A stretch of 64,000 nt of DNA. It comes from Streptomyces sp. V4I2 (GTDB lineage Bacteria > Actinomycetota > Actinomycetes > Streptomycetales > Streptomycetaceae). The stretch's first letter is position 1. Every line of letters begins with the position of its first letter. Positions 42,022 to 50,954 of the stretch are shown piece after piece. Position numbers and translations under genes: made by a program. The notes beneath the pieces were generated by a model. That model made no database searches, had not been told where the DNA came from, and saw only the letters and a program-made list of their open reading frames with translations. The stretch is from the NCBI RefSeq assembly GCF_030817655.1, contig NZ_JAUSZM010000003.1, positions 9,052,001 to 9,116,000 on the forward strand, in the 5' to 3' direction.

Positions 42022-42963
42022 TCAGGAGCGGACGGCCTCGCGCACATGGCGGGCGATCAGGGCGTAGGTCTCCCGCGCCTTCTCGTCGTCCGAGCCGTCG
42101 TACCCGTGGTCGGCCCCGGCCACGTCGTGATGCCCTACCAGGGAGCCCGTCTTCCGCAGCCGGTCGGCGTAGCTCTCGGCCTCCGCCCGCAGGAGGTCGT
42201 ACTCGGCCGTGATCACGAGGGCCGGGGCGATGCCCGTCAGATCCGCGGTGTCGGAGGAGTGGGCGGGCGACACCAGCCGGTCGGCGCGCAGCCGGACGTC
42301 CGGGACGTACGACGTGTCGAAGATGTCGGCCATCCAGGGCCGCAGCATCGGCCGGTCGACGGCGGCGCGCTTGTGCCGGGCACCGGTCGCGAGGTCCAGC
42401 GGGGGATAGTGCAGGACCTGGAGCGCGATCGCGGGACCGCCCTCCTCCAGGGCCTGGCGCGCCACGGCCGCGGCGAGTCCGCCGCCCGCGCTCTGCCCGC
42501 CCACGGTGAGGCGACCGCCGTCCCAGCCGTGTTCGGCGCCGTGCTCGGCGACCCAGCGGACGACCTCGTACGCCTGCCTCGGCGGAGCCGGGAACGGGTG
42601 CTGCGGGGCGACCACGTAATCCACGTTGATCACCACGACCCCCGCCTGTGCGGCGAGGAAGCGGCACAGCGGGTCGTCCATCTCCGTGAGGGAGATGACG
42701 TAGCCGCCGCCGTGGAAGTTGACGTGCACCGGCGGCGCCGCCTCGCCGGCCTCCCCGGGCGCGGGCAGGTACACCGTCACCCGGGCCTCGGCGACGGAGG
42801 TGGGTATCGTCAACTCCTTCACAGTGCGCGGGAATTCGGGGAAACGGGCGTGCGAGGCCGCCGCCGAGCCGCGTCCGCTGGAACGCCGGTCGGCGAGCAG
42901 GGTCATCCGTTGCATCGTCTTGGCGGCGAGGGTGGCCACCGCCGGGCGGGCCAGGAGGGACAT
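42022..42963 (-). CDS. alpha/beta hydrolase, HSL/acetyl-esterase family
   Basis: 313 residues from the ATG at 42963. The oxyanion-hole motif is VNFHGGGYVIS, the nucleophile elbow GGQSAGGGLA (Ser), the acid ITAEYDLLRAEAESYA (Asp) and the His GADHGYDGS: a full triad of hormone-sensitive-lipase-like esterases. It hydrolyses small acyl or aryl esters in the cytoplasm. A MarR-type operator (43025-43041) lies about 62 nt upstream, which ties it to the regulon at 30733-35687. It is also downstream of the TetR gene on the same strand. Confidence 0.87.
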   Translation of the reverse strand: MSLLARPAVATLAAKTMQRMTLLADRRSSGRGSAAASHARFPEFPRTVKELTIPTSVAEARVTVYLPAPGEAGEAAPPVHVNFHGGGYVISLTEMDDPLCRFLAAQAGVVVINVDYVVAPQHPFPAPPRQAYEVVRWVAEHGAEHGWDGGRLTVGGQSAGGGLAAAVARQALEEGGPAIALQVLHYPPLDLATGARHKRAAVDRPMLRPWMADIFDTSYVPDVRLRADRLVSPAHSSDTADLTGIAPALVITAEYDLLRAEAESYADRLRKTGSLVGHHDVAGADHGYDGSDDEKARETYALIARHVREAVRS

Positions 42964-43024
42964 GCGGTTCCGTTCGCTGGGACTGCGGCGGCCCGGGGGC
43001 GGGGCTGCACCTGACGCGAGGAAT

Positions 43025-43041
43025 TTACTTGAGTCAGGCAA
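43025..43041. promoter_or_regulatory. MarR-type operator upstream of the esterase
   Basis: TTACTTGAGTCAGGCAA matches TTGCTTAAGTCAAGCAA at 14 of 17 positions. It is about 8 kb from the MarR gene but close to the esterase start. Confidence 0.65.
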
Positions 43042-43062
43042 TGCAAAGCTAGGGTGTCTGTC

Positions 43063-43641
43063 TCAGCGGGCGGTCCGCACGCCGTCGAGGGCGACGGACA
43101 GCACCCGGTCGCGCTGGGCGTCGTCGTCGAAGGTCGTCGCGGTGATGCCCGCGACCATGCGCAGCAGGTCCACGAAGTCCATGTCCGTGCGCGCCTCGCC
43201 GGCCTGCTGGGCCCGGGTGAACAGCGGGCCCCCGGCCGCGTACATGGACGCGCGGCAGGCGGCGAAGATCTCCGACTCGTCGTTGAGCGCCTCCCGCACG
43301 GCCCGCTTGGTCACCATGTAGCCCGCGAACCGGTCCAGCCAGGCCGTCAGGGCATCCCAGGGCTCCCGGTCGGCAACCTCCTCGGCGACCTGGCACAGGG
43401 CGTTGACCTCGTCCGCGTAGACGCTCTCGAAGAGATGGCGGCGGGTGGGGAAGTTCCGGTACAGCGTGCCGATGCCGACGCCCGCGCGGCGCGCGATGTC
43501 CTCCAGCGAGGCCTCCGCGCCGTGCTCCGCGAAGGCCTCGCGGGCGGCGGCGAGCAGGGCGTCGTAGTTGCGGGCCGCGTCCTTCCGGTGCGGTCGGCGG
43601 GCCGCGACGATCTCTCTGACGGGGAACGGCTGGACGGTCAC
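43063..43641 (-). CDS. TetR-family transcriptional regulator
   Basis: 192 residues. The HTH is SLEDIARRAGVGIGTLYRNFPTRRHLFESVY (about 44-74), preceded by the N-terminal helix AARNYDALLAAAREAFAEHG. The C-terminal helical domain is a ligand-binding region of the type found beside exporters. It is divergent from the MFS gene at 43926, and two tandem 20-bp palindromes lie 28-69 nt upstream of its start. The expected role is repression of both genes, relieved by the exported compound. Confidence 0.92.
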   Translation of the reverse strand: MTVQPFPVREIVAARRPHRKDAARNYDALLAAAREAFAEHGAEASLEDIARRAGVGIGTLYRNFPTRRHLFESVYADEVNALCQVAEEVADREPWDALTAWLDRFAGYMVTKRAVREALNDESEIFAACRASMYAAGGPLFTRAQQAGEARTDMDFVDLLRMVAGITATTFDDDAQRDRVLSVALDGVRTAR

Positions 43642-43668
43642 GGCTGCCTCCCGGGCTGGCTCGGTTGA

Positions 43669-43710
43669 AGCGGAGGGGTGCCTCCGCTAGAGTGGAGGTG
43701 TACCTCCACT
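43669..43710. promoter_or_regulatory. tandem TetR operator
   Basis: AGCGGAGGGGTGCCTCCGCT (43669-43688) and AGTGGAGGTGTACCTCCACT (43691-43710) are two near-perfect 20-bp palindromes of the same design, 22 bp centre to centre (about two helical turns, same face of DNA). They lie between the divergent TetR and MFS genes. Confidence 0.75.
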
Positions 43711-43745
43711 TTAGCAGTGCGAGGTGCGTTCGCCGTGGACGCGTG

Positions 43746-43801
43746 CGGCCGCACGCGCCTTCCTGCCCAAACACGGCCGCACGCGTCTTCCTGCCCATAC
43801 A
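43746..43801. repeat. 28-bp tandem duplication in the MFS leader
   Basis: Two adjacent 28-bp units (43746-43773 and 43774-43801) beginning CGGCCGCACGCG differ at two positions. They lie in the 5' leader of the MFS gene, downstream of the TetR operator. Confidence 0.8.
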
Positions 43802-43925
43802 TCCCCTCCGCGACCGCTCACCGCGGCCGCCGGCGTCCCCGTGCCCGCCCGCAGGGCGCACCGGGTCCGCACCGACGACCGCGGTCAGAGGCTTCGGCCG
43901 CACCCTGTGTTCGGAGAGGCTCTTC

Positions 43926-45368
43926 ATGCCCCGCAAGTCCACCCGCCTCACCTTCGCGGTCCTCGCGACCGGTGCCGGCGTGTTCTCCATGCTCCAGTCG
44001 CTGATCGCGCCGGCCCTGCCGACCGTCCAGCACGCCCTGCACACCTCGCAGTCCACCGTGACCTGGGTGATGACGGCCTATCTGCTGTCCGCCTCGGTCT
44101 TCACCCCGATCCTCGGCCGCGTCGGCGACCTGATCGGCAAGAAACGCACCCTCGTCGCCGTCCTGGTGACCGTGGCCGTCGGCTGTCTGCTCGCCGCGCT
44201 CGCGCCCAGCATCGGCGTACTGATCGTCGCCCGGGTCGTCCAGGGCGTCGGCGGCGCCCTGTTCCCCCTCTCCTTCGGCATCATCCGCGACGAGTTCGCC
44301 CCGTCCGAGGTGAGCGGCAGCATCAGCAACCTGTCCGCCGTCATCGCCGCGGGCGGCGGCGTCGGCATGGTCGCCGCCGGGCCCATCGTCACCGCGCTCG
44401 ACTACCGGTGGCTGTTCTGGATCCCGGTCGGCATCGTCGCCCTGGCCACGCTCATCGCCGTACGCTACGTCCCCGAGTCGCCCCGCCGGGCCGAGGGGCA
44501 GGTCAACTGGTACGGCGCCGCACTGCTGTCGGCCTGGCTGGTGGCCCTGCTGCTGCCGCTCAGTCAGGCGGGCGTGTGGGGCTGGGGGTCCGCCCGGGTG
44601 CTCGGCCTGTTCGCCGCCGCCGTCGCGCTGTTCGCGCTGTGGCTGTACACCGAGGCCCGCTCCCGCACCCCGCTGATCGACCTGCGCGTCATGCGACTGC
44701 CGGCCGTGTGGACCACCAACACCGCCGCGCTTCTCTTCGGCGCCGGAATGTACTCGATCTGGTCCTTCCTGCCGGGCTTCGTGCAGACGCCCTCGTCGGC
44801 CGGGTACGGCTTCGGCGCGAGTGTCACCGCCGCCGGACTGCTCATGCTGCCGATGCTGGTCGCGATGTTCCTGTCCGGTGTGCTCAGCGGCCGACTCGAG
44901 CCGGTCCTGGGCGCCAAGACGCTCCTGACGACCGGTGCCGCGCTCGGCGCGGTGGCCTGCGGCTTCCTCGCCCTGTGGCACGACGAGCAGTGGCAAGTCG
45001 CCCTGGTCGCGGGCCTGTTCGGGCTCGGCATCGGACTCGCCTTCGCCTCCATGGCCAACCTGATCGTGGGCAGCGTCCCCGCCGACCAGACCGGCGCCGC
45101 CACCGGCATGAACGCCAACATCCGCACCATCGGCGGATCCATCGGCGCCGCCGTCACCGGCGTCCTGGTCACCGGCCACCTCCAGCCCTCGGGCCTGCCG
45201 TACGCCTCCGGCTACACCCACGGCTTCACCCTGCTGGCCCTGCTCTGCCTGGCCGCCGCCCTGGCCGCGCTGCTGGTGCCGACTCGCCGCGGCGGCCGTA
45301 CGACCGGCAAGGCCCGCGCCGCCCATGAGGTGACCGCCGTGGAGCAGGAGACCGTGGCGCACGGCTGA
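43926..45368 (+). CDS. MFS transporter, DHA2 drug-exporter type
   Basis: 480 residues from the ATG at 43926 (GGAGAGG upstream). ATGs further upstream cross the tandem repeat and are not supported. Motif A is GRVGDLIGKKRTLV, and the motif C-like region AAGGGVGMVAAGP lies in helix 5. There are about 14 helices, and the conserved C-terminal DQTGAATGMNANIRTIGGSIG is typical of actinobacterial antibiotic exporters. It is divergent from the TetR gene and probably induced by its own substrate. Confidence 0.88.
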   Translation: MPRKSTRLTFAVLATGAGVFSMLQSLIAPALPTVQHALHTSQSTVTWVMTAYLLSASVFTPILGRVGDLIGKKRTLVAVLVTVAVGCLLAALAPSIGVLIVARVVQGVGGALFPLSFGIIRDEFAPSEVSGSISNLSAVIAAGGGVGMVAAGPIVTALDYRWLFWIPVGIVALATLIAVRYVPESPRRAEGQVNWYGAALLSAWLVALLLPLSQAGVWGWGSARVLGLFAAAVALFALWLYTEARSRTPLIDLRVMRLPAVWTTNTAALLFGAGMYSIWSFLPGFVQTPSSAGYGFGASVTAAGLLMLPMLVAMFLSGVLSGRLEPVLGAKTLLTTGAALGAVACGFLALWHDEQWQVALVAGLFGLGIGLAFASMANLIVGSVPADQTGAATGMNANIRTIGGSIGAAVTGVLVTGHLQPSGLPYASGYTHGFTLLALLCLAAALAALLVPTRRGGRTTGKARAAHEVTAVEQETVAHG

Positions 45369-45461
45369 CGCGGGCACAGCGGGTCGGCCCGCACCCATGG
45401 GGTAGGGTTGACCTGCGCGCTCACACGGAGGGTCTCAAGCGGCCGGCTGTGGAGAGCGCAC

Positions 45462-45536
<75 letters not shown>

Positions 45537-45557
45537 TTTACGAAGTCGCAGGTCAGG

Positions 45558-45590
45558 GGCCGTTTCAGAGGAGATCTGAAACGGCCTTTT
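45558..45590 (+). terminator. strong rho-independent terminator
   Basis: A perfect 12-bp stem (GGCCGTTTCAGA with TCTGAAACGGCC), a 5-nt loop and TTTT follow the tRNA by 22 nt. It probably came with the island, because another terminator follows the right-hand att copy. Confidence 0.88.
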
Positions 45591-45600
45591 GATCATTCTT

Positions 45601-45666
45601 GGGGACCGGTCGGGGACCAGCGCACTTGACTGGGCTGAAGCGCATCTTGACCCAGTCAAGGTGCGC
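45601..45666. repeat. arm-type repeat and inverted copies of a tRNA segment next to attL
   Basis: GGGGACCGGTCGGGGACC (45601-45618) recurs with two changes at 61221-61238 near attR. GCGCACTTGACTGGG (45620-45634) is an exact copy of tRNA positions 45484-45498. CCCAGTCAAGGTGCGC (45651-45666) is its inverted copy with one extra base. These look like recombinase or excisionase sites, or a relic of an earlier insertion. Confidence 0.55.
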
Positions 45667-46184
45667 CATGCGGTCCGCTCACGTGCGCACTTTCCGCCCT
45701 CTGCGGGCCGATGACCGTACGGCCGCGTCCATCCAACGCCCCTGTCGGTAGCGGCCTGTGCCCGTGCGGGCCAGGCGTCCCCGTTCGGCTTCACGCCCGC
45801 GGACGCCGGCGTGAAGCCCTGGCTGCCCCAGCCGGAGTGGTTCGCCAACCACACCACCGAGCGCGCGCTGTCCGACACGGGCTCCTTCTGGCACCTCTAC
45901 CGCGAGGCGCTTCATCTGCGTCGCAGCCTGCCCCCAGTTGTTCTACCGAATGTGATGATGGGGCCGGGCGCGTGATTTCCGGCTCCCACTCGGAAGGTTC
46001 GACACATCGCCCGACAGTTCGCCAGCGGTAACGGGGTCCTTCTTCAAGGACTGCACATGCGCCAAGCCGACCTGCTGCCTGGCGGGACGCGATCATCGCC
46101 GGCCGGCGAACGGACCCCGGGAGCAGGGGAGCTGGAGCGCTGCCGTGCTCCTGGGCGAAGGCTTCGCGTTGCCGGAGTGGCGTT
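45667..46184. pseudogene. degenerate stretch with a GH13 alpha-glucosidase fragment (about 45775-45930, plus)
   Basis: In the plus frame near 45775-45930 one reads SPFGFTPADAGVKPWLPQPE, WFANHTTERALSD and SFWHLYREALHLRRSLP. This matches the segment of GH13 oligo-1,6-glucosidases/alpha-glucosidases just after the catalytic barrel (PFGFTP....WLPQP...L.LYR.aL.LRR). The rest of the enzyme is absent and the frame soon stops. I see no other gene to 46184. The fragment is just inside the left end of the island. Confidence 0.6.
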
Positions 46185-48806
46185 TCAGGTCAGGGTGAGT
46201 TCCAGGACGGTGACGGAGAGCGGCGGCAGGGTGCTGGTGAAGGAAGCTGCGGCGCCGGTGACGGTGCTGGTCCTGGGCACCACAGTGGTGGGTTCGGTCA
46301 GCGTGTTGGTGGTGGTACGTGAGGGTCCGGTCAGGACGGTGACGGTGGCGTTCCTCTTGACACCCTTGGCCAGCCCCTTCAGTTCGACCGGCACATTCAC
46401 CTTCTCCGTCCCGCAGTTGACGACTGCGAGGTAGAGGCGGCTCCCGGAGCGGGTGGCGACGGTGGCGACGGCCGGCAGTGCACGGGCGGCGGCAGGTAGC
46501 ACTGTGCTGCCCAGCCTGCTCGTCAGCATGTGCTGTGCCCAGTAGCTGGGTGAGGCGTAGCTAGTGAGGTTGTCGTAGGCGATCAGGTTGGTCGCCCAGA
46601 CGTTGTTCTTGACGTGGGAGAAGAGCGGCGCGTAGCACTCCATGAGGACCTGGTCGGAGTTGCGGATCAGCCCGGCCAGCCATGCGGCGTCGCCCAGCGC
46701 GGCGTTGAGGTCGGGTGTGGGGCGGCCCTCCTGCGCGGCCCATTCCCCGACGAAGACTTTCGTGGAGTTGCGGTCTCGGCTGTCGTACTTGTGGGTGGAT
46801 GCCTGAGCGGCGGACGGCGCGAGGTAGTAGTGCTCGTCGATCAGGTCCGGCTCGCGACTCGTCACCGGCGTCGTGGCGATCAGCTTCAGTTGTGGGTACT
46901 TCGCCTTGATCGCGTCGTGGAAGGCCGCATACCGCTCCTCGTACGATCCGGAGCGGTCGAAGAAGTCCTCGTTGCCGATCTCCACGAACTCGAGTGGGAA
47001 CGGCTTCGGGTGTCCGTCGGCAGCCCGCCTTGCGCCCCAGGTGCTGGTCACGGGGCCGGTGATGTATTCGATCTCGTCGAGTGCGTCTTGGACGTATGGC
47101 TTAAGTGCGTCGCCGGTCACGTGTTCGCCCTTCAGCGAGTAGCCGGCGAAGACGGCGAGGACCGGCTGGGCATCCATGTCCTCGACCCATTCCAGGTATT
47201 CCAGCAGTCCGAGCCCGTCCGTGGACCAGTATCCCCAGGCGTCGTCCATGTGGCCGGGGCGCTCCCAGACCGGACCGATGGTGTTCTTCCAGTCGAACCG
47301 AGTGGCGATCGTGTTGCCCTCGACGAAGTTTCCGCCGGGGAAGCGCAGGAACTTCGGCTTCAGAGCGACCAGTTTCTCCATCAGGTCGATGCGCAGTCCG
47401 TTGGGACGGTTGTTGTAGGTGGGTGGGAAGAGGGAGACGTGCTGGAGCCAGAGGGTCTCGCCCGCGGCGGCGGGGTCGGCGGTGGTGACGGTCAGTTTCG
47501 CGTCACCGACCACGGGGGCGCCTGGACCGGTGCGCAGGATGAGCTCGAAAGGGCGGTCGGGGAACGCGGTGCCGACGTGGGGCACCTGTGCGGACGCGTA
47601 CACCGTCGCGCCGTCCGCCGACTCGATGGCCACCGTGAGGGGCCCGATCCGGCGCGATGCCTTGGCGAACAGCCGTGCGATGTACGTGGTTTGGGGCCGC
47701 ACGGGTATTCCCCAGAAGCCGTCATTGGCCACCCCGGTCCGATTTCCGGCCCCGGTGCCGCTCGGCAGCACGACCTTGAGGGAACGCTTGAGCACGTCGT
47801 TGAGGGGAGTGGCGGTGTCGAGCGCGAGAGTCGTCGCACCGACGGCGGACCAGTGGACCGGCGCGGTGTCGCCGGCCATCATCGAGCGGTTCTGCACCAG
47901 TTCGGCGTAGATACCTCCCTCGCCCGAGTGGTTGATGTCCTCGAACATCAGGCCGGGAAGGATGGGGGACACGGCGTGCGCGGGGTTGGCGACGTTCACG
48001 CTCAGCAGCGGAGTCGTGGTCTCCACCGGCACCCCGGCCAGCGCCGCGACCTGGTCGGAGGTGAGGACGGACGGGAACATCCACACGTCGTCGATCAGGC
48101 CGTGCCACTGGTCGACGTGCCCGCCGCCGTAGAGGGCGCGGCCGACGGCGGTGTCGCCGCTGCCGGCCCAGCCTGTCGTGTAGGCGGTTTCCCCTTCCAG
48201 CACGCCGTTGACGTAGAGGCGGGTGACGCCGGCCGAGGGGTCGCTGACGCCGGCCAGATGGGTCCAGACGCCGATGGCGGGGGCGGAGGCGGCGGCCGCC
48301 ACGGCGGCGTTTCCGGTGGCGTCCCCGTTCAGCCGGGCGAAGGCGAAGGTGCCGGTGTCGTCGCGCAGCCCCAGGTAGAAGGAGCTGACGACCTTGCCGT
48401 CGATGCTGACGGCGGTCTGGTAGCCGCCCGTCTGAGCGAGATTGACCCATGCGGCCACCGAGAACGCCTTGGATGTGTCGAGGGCCGGCCCGGACGCCGC
48501 GGCGTTGCCATCTGCCTTGAGGCTCAGGCAGTGGGCGCCGACCTTGCCGGTGTCCCAGGTGGCCGCGCCCTGGAGGACGGCGGTGCGAGCGTTGCCCGAG
48601 GAGTCGGCGGCGGAGGTACCGGAGCCCTCGTCGAAGGTCCAGTGCGCGGCTGAGGCGGGGAGGTCCGCGGCAGGGGCGTCCGCGGCCGTGCCGGAGCGCT
48701 CGGCGGCCCGGGCGGGAGTGGAGGCGGCGAATGTCCCGGCAAGGGACGCGGCGCCAAGGGCGGCTGTGAGGACGGTCCTGCGGGGCAGCCCGGCTTCTGA
48801 AGACAT
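46185..48806 (-). CDS. secreted GH51 alpha-L-arabinofuranosidase with LamG-like module
   Basis: 873 residues from the ATG at 48806. The N-terminus has a Tat-type signal (PRRTVLTAALGAASLAGTFA, cleavage near TPARAAE). Residues about 55-230 form a laminin-G/concanavalin-like module (AHWTFDEGSGTSAADSSGN ... LIDDVWMFPSVLTSDQ) that may bind polysaccharide. The GH51 part follows: KFLRFPGGNFVEGN, acid/base Glu in FVEIGNEDFFD (near 610), nucleophile Glu in KVFVGEWAAQ (near 685) and a C-terminal beta domain. It removes arabinofuranose side chains from arabinan or arabinoxylan outside the cell. It is downstream of the GH54 gene on the same strand. Confidence 0.9.
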   Translation of the reverse strand: MSSEAGLPRRTVLTAALGAASLAGTFAASTPARAAERSGTAADAPAADLPASAAHWTFDEGSGTSAADSSGNARTAVLQGAATWDTGKVGAHCLSLKADGNAAASGPALDTSKAFSVAAWVNLAQTGGYQTAVSIDGKVVSSFYLGLRDDTGTFAFARLNGDATGNAAVAAAASAPAIGVWTHLAGVSDPSAGVTRLYVNGVLEGETAYTTGWAGSGDTAVGRALYGGGHVDQWHGLIDDVWMFPSVLTSDQVAALAGVPVETTTPLLSVNVANPAHAVSPILPGLMFEDINHSGEGGIYAELVQNRSMMAGDTAPVHWSAVGATTLALDTATPLNDVLKRSLKVVLPSGTGAGNRTGVANDGFWGIPVRPQTTYIARLFAKASRRIGPLTVAIESADGATVYASAQVPHVGTAFPDRPFELILRTGPGAPVVGDAKLTVTTADPAAAGETLWLQHVSLFPPTYNNRPNGLRIDLMEKLVALKPKFLRFPGGNFVEGNTIATRFDWKNTIGPVWERPGHMDDAWGYWSTDGLGLLEYLEWVEDMDAQPVLAVFAGYSLKGEHVTGDALKPYVQDALDEIEYITGPVTSTWGARRAADGHPKPFPLEFVEIGNEDFFDRSGSYEERYAAFHDAIKAKYPQLKLIATTPVTSREPDLIDEHYYLAPSAAQASTHKYDSRDRNSTKVFVGEWAAQEGRPTPDLNAALGDAAWLAGLIRNSDQVLMECYAPLFSHVKNNVWATNLIAYDNLTSYASPSYWAQHMLTSRLGSTVLPAAARALPAVATVATRSGSRLYLAVVNCGTEKVNVPVELKGLAKGVKRNATVTVLTGPSRTTTNTLTEPTTVVPRTSTVTGAAASFTSTLPPLSVTVLELTLT

Positions 48807-49454
48807 GTGCGACGTTCCTTGGTGAGAGACGAGTCGGTCAGGGCGACTGCGGGGTGGAGTGTGGCGGGGGAGGACCATGACGGAAGGGGGGTGACTGCCG
48901 TTCCGCGGTGTGTGTCGCCCGCATCCGGACGGTGGTGATCGCAAGCCTTGGCACCGATGGCCAGGATGATGTCTGCGCGGGGGCGAGAGCGCACTGCGGC
49001 GTTCGCACGTGCCTGGAGTCCAAGAGTGGATCAGTGCGTTGCGCCGGGCCGGCGTGGGCAGTTCGGACGGCTTCACTCTCACCTCGTCCCCGAGTGCTGG
49101 CGTCGGTTGAAGATGGCGAATCGGCAGCCAGGGAAGAGCGTCCATCCGTTGTCCCCGGTGAGACCGGAGCCGACACCCCTGAAGTTGACTCCGAGGCTGC
49201 CGCGGGAGAAACAGCCTTGGTGGCCTGTGCGGGGCGCGGATGTCGGTGCCTGCGCGCGGCCGAATCCGGAGCCCCGGGACGTCGGCACTCGCCGCCTCGG
49301 TGCCCGTCGCGGTGCCCTTCCAGTCGCTGTCCCTGGTCGAGCCCACGACGGTCACCACCCGTGTGGAGCGGCCTCCACCGGCGGCGAACGGCGGGCGGCA
49401 CCGCCCTCGGTGCCGCAGTGCTCGCCGCCGCCGACGGTGACTCGGTCGGTTCGG
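48807..49454. other. 648-bp spacer between GH54 and GH51 genes, no supported gene
   Basis: All six frames are open in places, but none shows a domain, signal peptide or consistent codon bias. No lac-like operator of the type at 51043 was found. It may hold a GH51 promoter or be decayed coding sequence. Confidence 0.45.
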
Positions 49455-50954
49455 TCAGGGGGCGATGTCCCACTGCTGGCACTTGTTGTCGAGCTGCTGC
49501 CACTGGCGGACCGCGGTGCCGTTGGCCGTTCCGCAGTTCGCGACGTCCAGCGTCATTCCGGTGTTGACGTTGGTGATGCTGTAGTGGCTGCCGGCCTTGG
49601 TGACGTCCCACTGCTGGCAGGTGTTGCCGAGCGAGGCCCACAGCTGGACGGCGGTGCCGTTGCTCTCCCCGCAGTTCTTGTCGTCCAGGACCGTGCCGCT
49701 GTTGACGTTGGTGATGGTGTAGTGGCCGTTGCCCGCGCTGGCGAACTTCCACTGCTGGCAGGTGTTGCCGAGCGAGGACCAGATGTCGATCGACGTCCCG
49801 TTGGCCGTACCGCAGTTCACCGCGTCCAGGACCTTGCCGGAGTTGGTGTTGGTCAGGCGGTAGGCGGTGCCGGCGACGGGGAAGGTGGCGGCCGGGGTGG
49901 TGTAACCGACGGAGGTGATGTTGGCCTGCACGGCGTTGTCGGCGGCGTCGGTCGGGTAGCCGGAGGTCATGACGCCTTCGAAGAAGGAGCCGTCGGACCC
50001 GTTGCTGTTGTCACCGCCGGTGCCGAGGACGATGGCGCCCTCCAAGTGCATCGGGGTGTATCCGCCGAGGTTGGGCAGGGCCCCGTTGTACCAGGTGGTC
50101 AGTGTCCCCGACTGGGCGTTGCCGCCCTTGATCGCGTAGGTGGTCGTGCCGTTGTTTTTCTCCATGGCGGTGACGTACTCGCTGGAGTTGCCCTTGTTGT
50201 TCGTGTTCGAGCCGTTTCCTCCGAAGAAGAGCCCGTTCTCCAGGTCCGCCTCGACCCAGGGGCCCGATCCGGCGCCGGAACACGAGAACCAGCACTCCGT
50301 GCCGAAGTTGATCGCGTCCATGTGGCCGTTGCCGGTGTCGTTGCCGGACGTCTCGGCGTTGCCGTAGTCGAAGCAGCACCGGTGGTTCACGTGGTGGCCG
50401 CTGGTCACCATGTAGGCGCCCTCCGGGTTGCTGCCGGTGGCGATGCCCGTGGTGCTGTTGTCGCGGTAGCCGACGCCGGCCGACACGAAGACGCCGTAGG
50501 CCGCGTGGCCGCCGACCGTGACCGGCAGGGCATTGGCGATGGCGCCGACGTCCTGTCCGCCGTTGCCGCCCGGCCCCTCGATGGTCAGGTCGTTGTGGTT
50601 CGAGCTCTGGTCATAGATCTTGGTGATGACACAGGTCGTGCCGGAGCAGAAGGAGTCCTGCGCCGCCGCGTTCGCGTAACCGCCGGCGCTCAGCAGTCCG
50701 ATGTCGGTGATGGCGCCGTCCGAGGCGCGCTTGACCTGGTAGAGAGCGCCGTTGTAGGAGGCGTAGAGCGCCCGCGTGGTGCTGTGCGCCGCGGCGCACG
50801 GCGTCCCCGCGGAGGCGTAGATGTCGCACGGCAGGGACGAAGCCGCCTGGGCCGTGCCTGCGGTACCCACCACCCCGGCCAGGATGCCGGCGAGCAGTGC
50901 GAGGACCGCGCCGACCACCCTCAGCCGGAGTCCTCTCAGATGTCTGGCTATCAC
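49455..50954 (-). CDS. secreted GH54 alpha-L-arabinofuranosidase B with ricin-type lectin domain
   Basis: 499 residues from a GTG at 50954, with AAGAGG upstream. A Sec signal peptide (LRVVGAVLALLAGILAGVVG, cleavage near AQAASS) is followed by the GH54 catalytic domain (about 40-350): PCDIYASAGTPCAAAHST, nucleophile Glu in CCFDYGNAETSGN and acid/base Asp in SNGSDGSFFEGVM. A ricin B-lectin/CBM13 trefoil (about 365-499) has three QQW repeats (NTCQQWKF, NTCQQWDV, KCQQWDI). Fungal GH54 enzymes carry a CBM42 instead, while ricin modules are the usual bacterial partner. It releases arabinose from arabinan and arabinoxylan. Confidence 0.9.
   Translation of the reverse strand: MIARHLRGLRLRVVGAVLALLAGILAGVVGTAGTAQAASSLPCDIYASAGTPCAAAHSTTRALYASYNGALYQVKRASDGAITDIGLLSAGGYANAAAQDSFCSGTTCVITKIYDQSSNHNDLTIEGPGGNGGQDVGAIANALPVTVGGHAAYGVFVSAGVGYRDNSTTGIATGSNPEGAYMVTSGHHVNHRCCFDYGNAETSGNDTGNGHMDAINFGTECWFSCSGAGSGPWVEADLENGLFFGGNGSNTNNKGNSSEYVTAMEKNNGTTTYAIKGGNAQSGTLTTWYNGALPNLGGYTPMHLEGAIVLGTGGDNSNGSDGSFFEGVMTSGYPTDAADNAVQANITSVGYTTPAATFPVAGTAYRLTNTNSGKVLDAVNCGTANGTSIDIWSSLGNTCQQWKFASAGNGHYTITNVNSGTVLDDKNCGESNGTAVQLWASLGNTCQQWDVTKAGSHYSITNVNTGMTLDVANCGTANGTAVRQWQQLDNKCQQWDIAP

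Noticed and set aside
41032..43014. 660-codon MFS-dehydrogenase fusion protein
   Set aside because: The frame mixes shadow sequence with an Ldh2 segment and continues antisense through the esterase. It reflects a deletion and frameshift, not a designed fusion.
43818..45398. 526-codon minus-strand ORF opposite the MFS exporter
   Set aside because: Gln/Gly/Asp-rich shadow of transmembrane codons, with no ribosome site.
46614..48653. 679-codon plus-strand ORF opposite GH51
   Set aside because: Antisense shadow. The catalytic motifs are on the minus strand.
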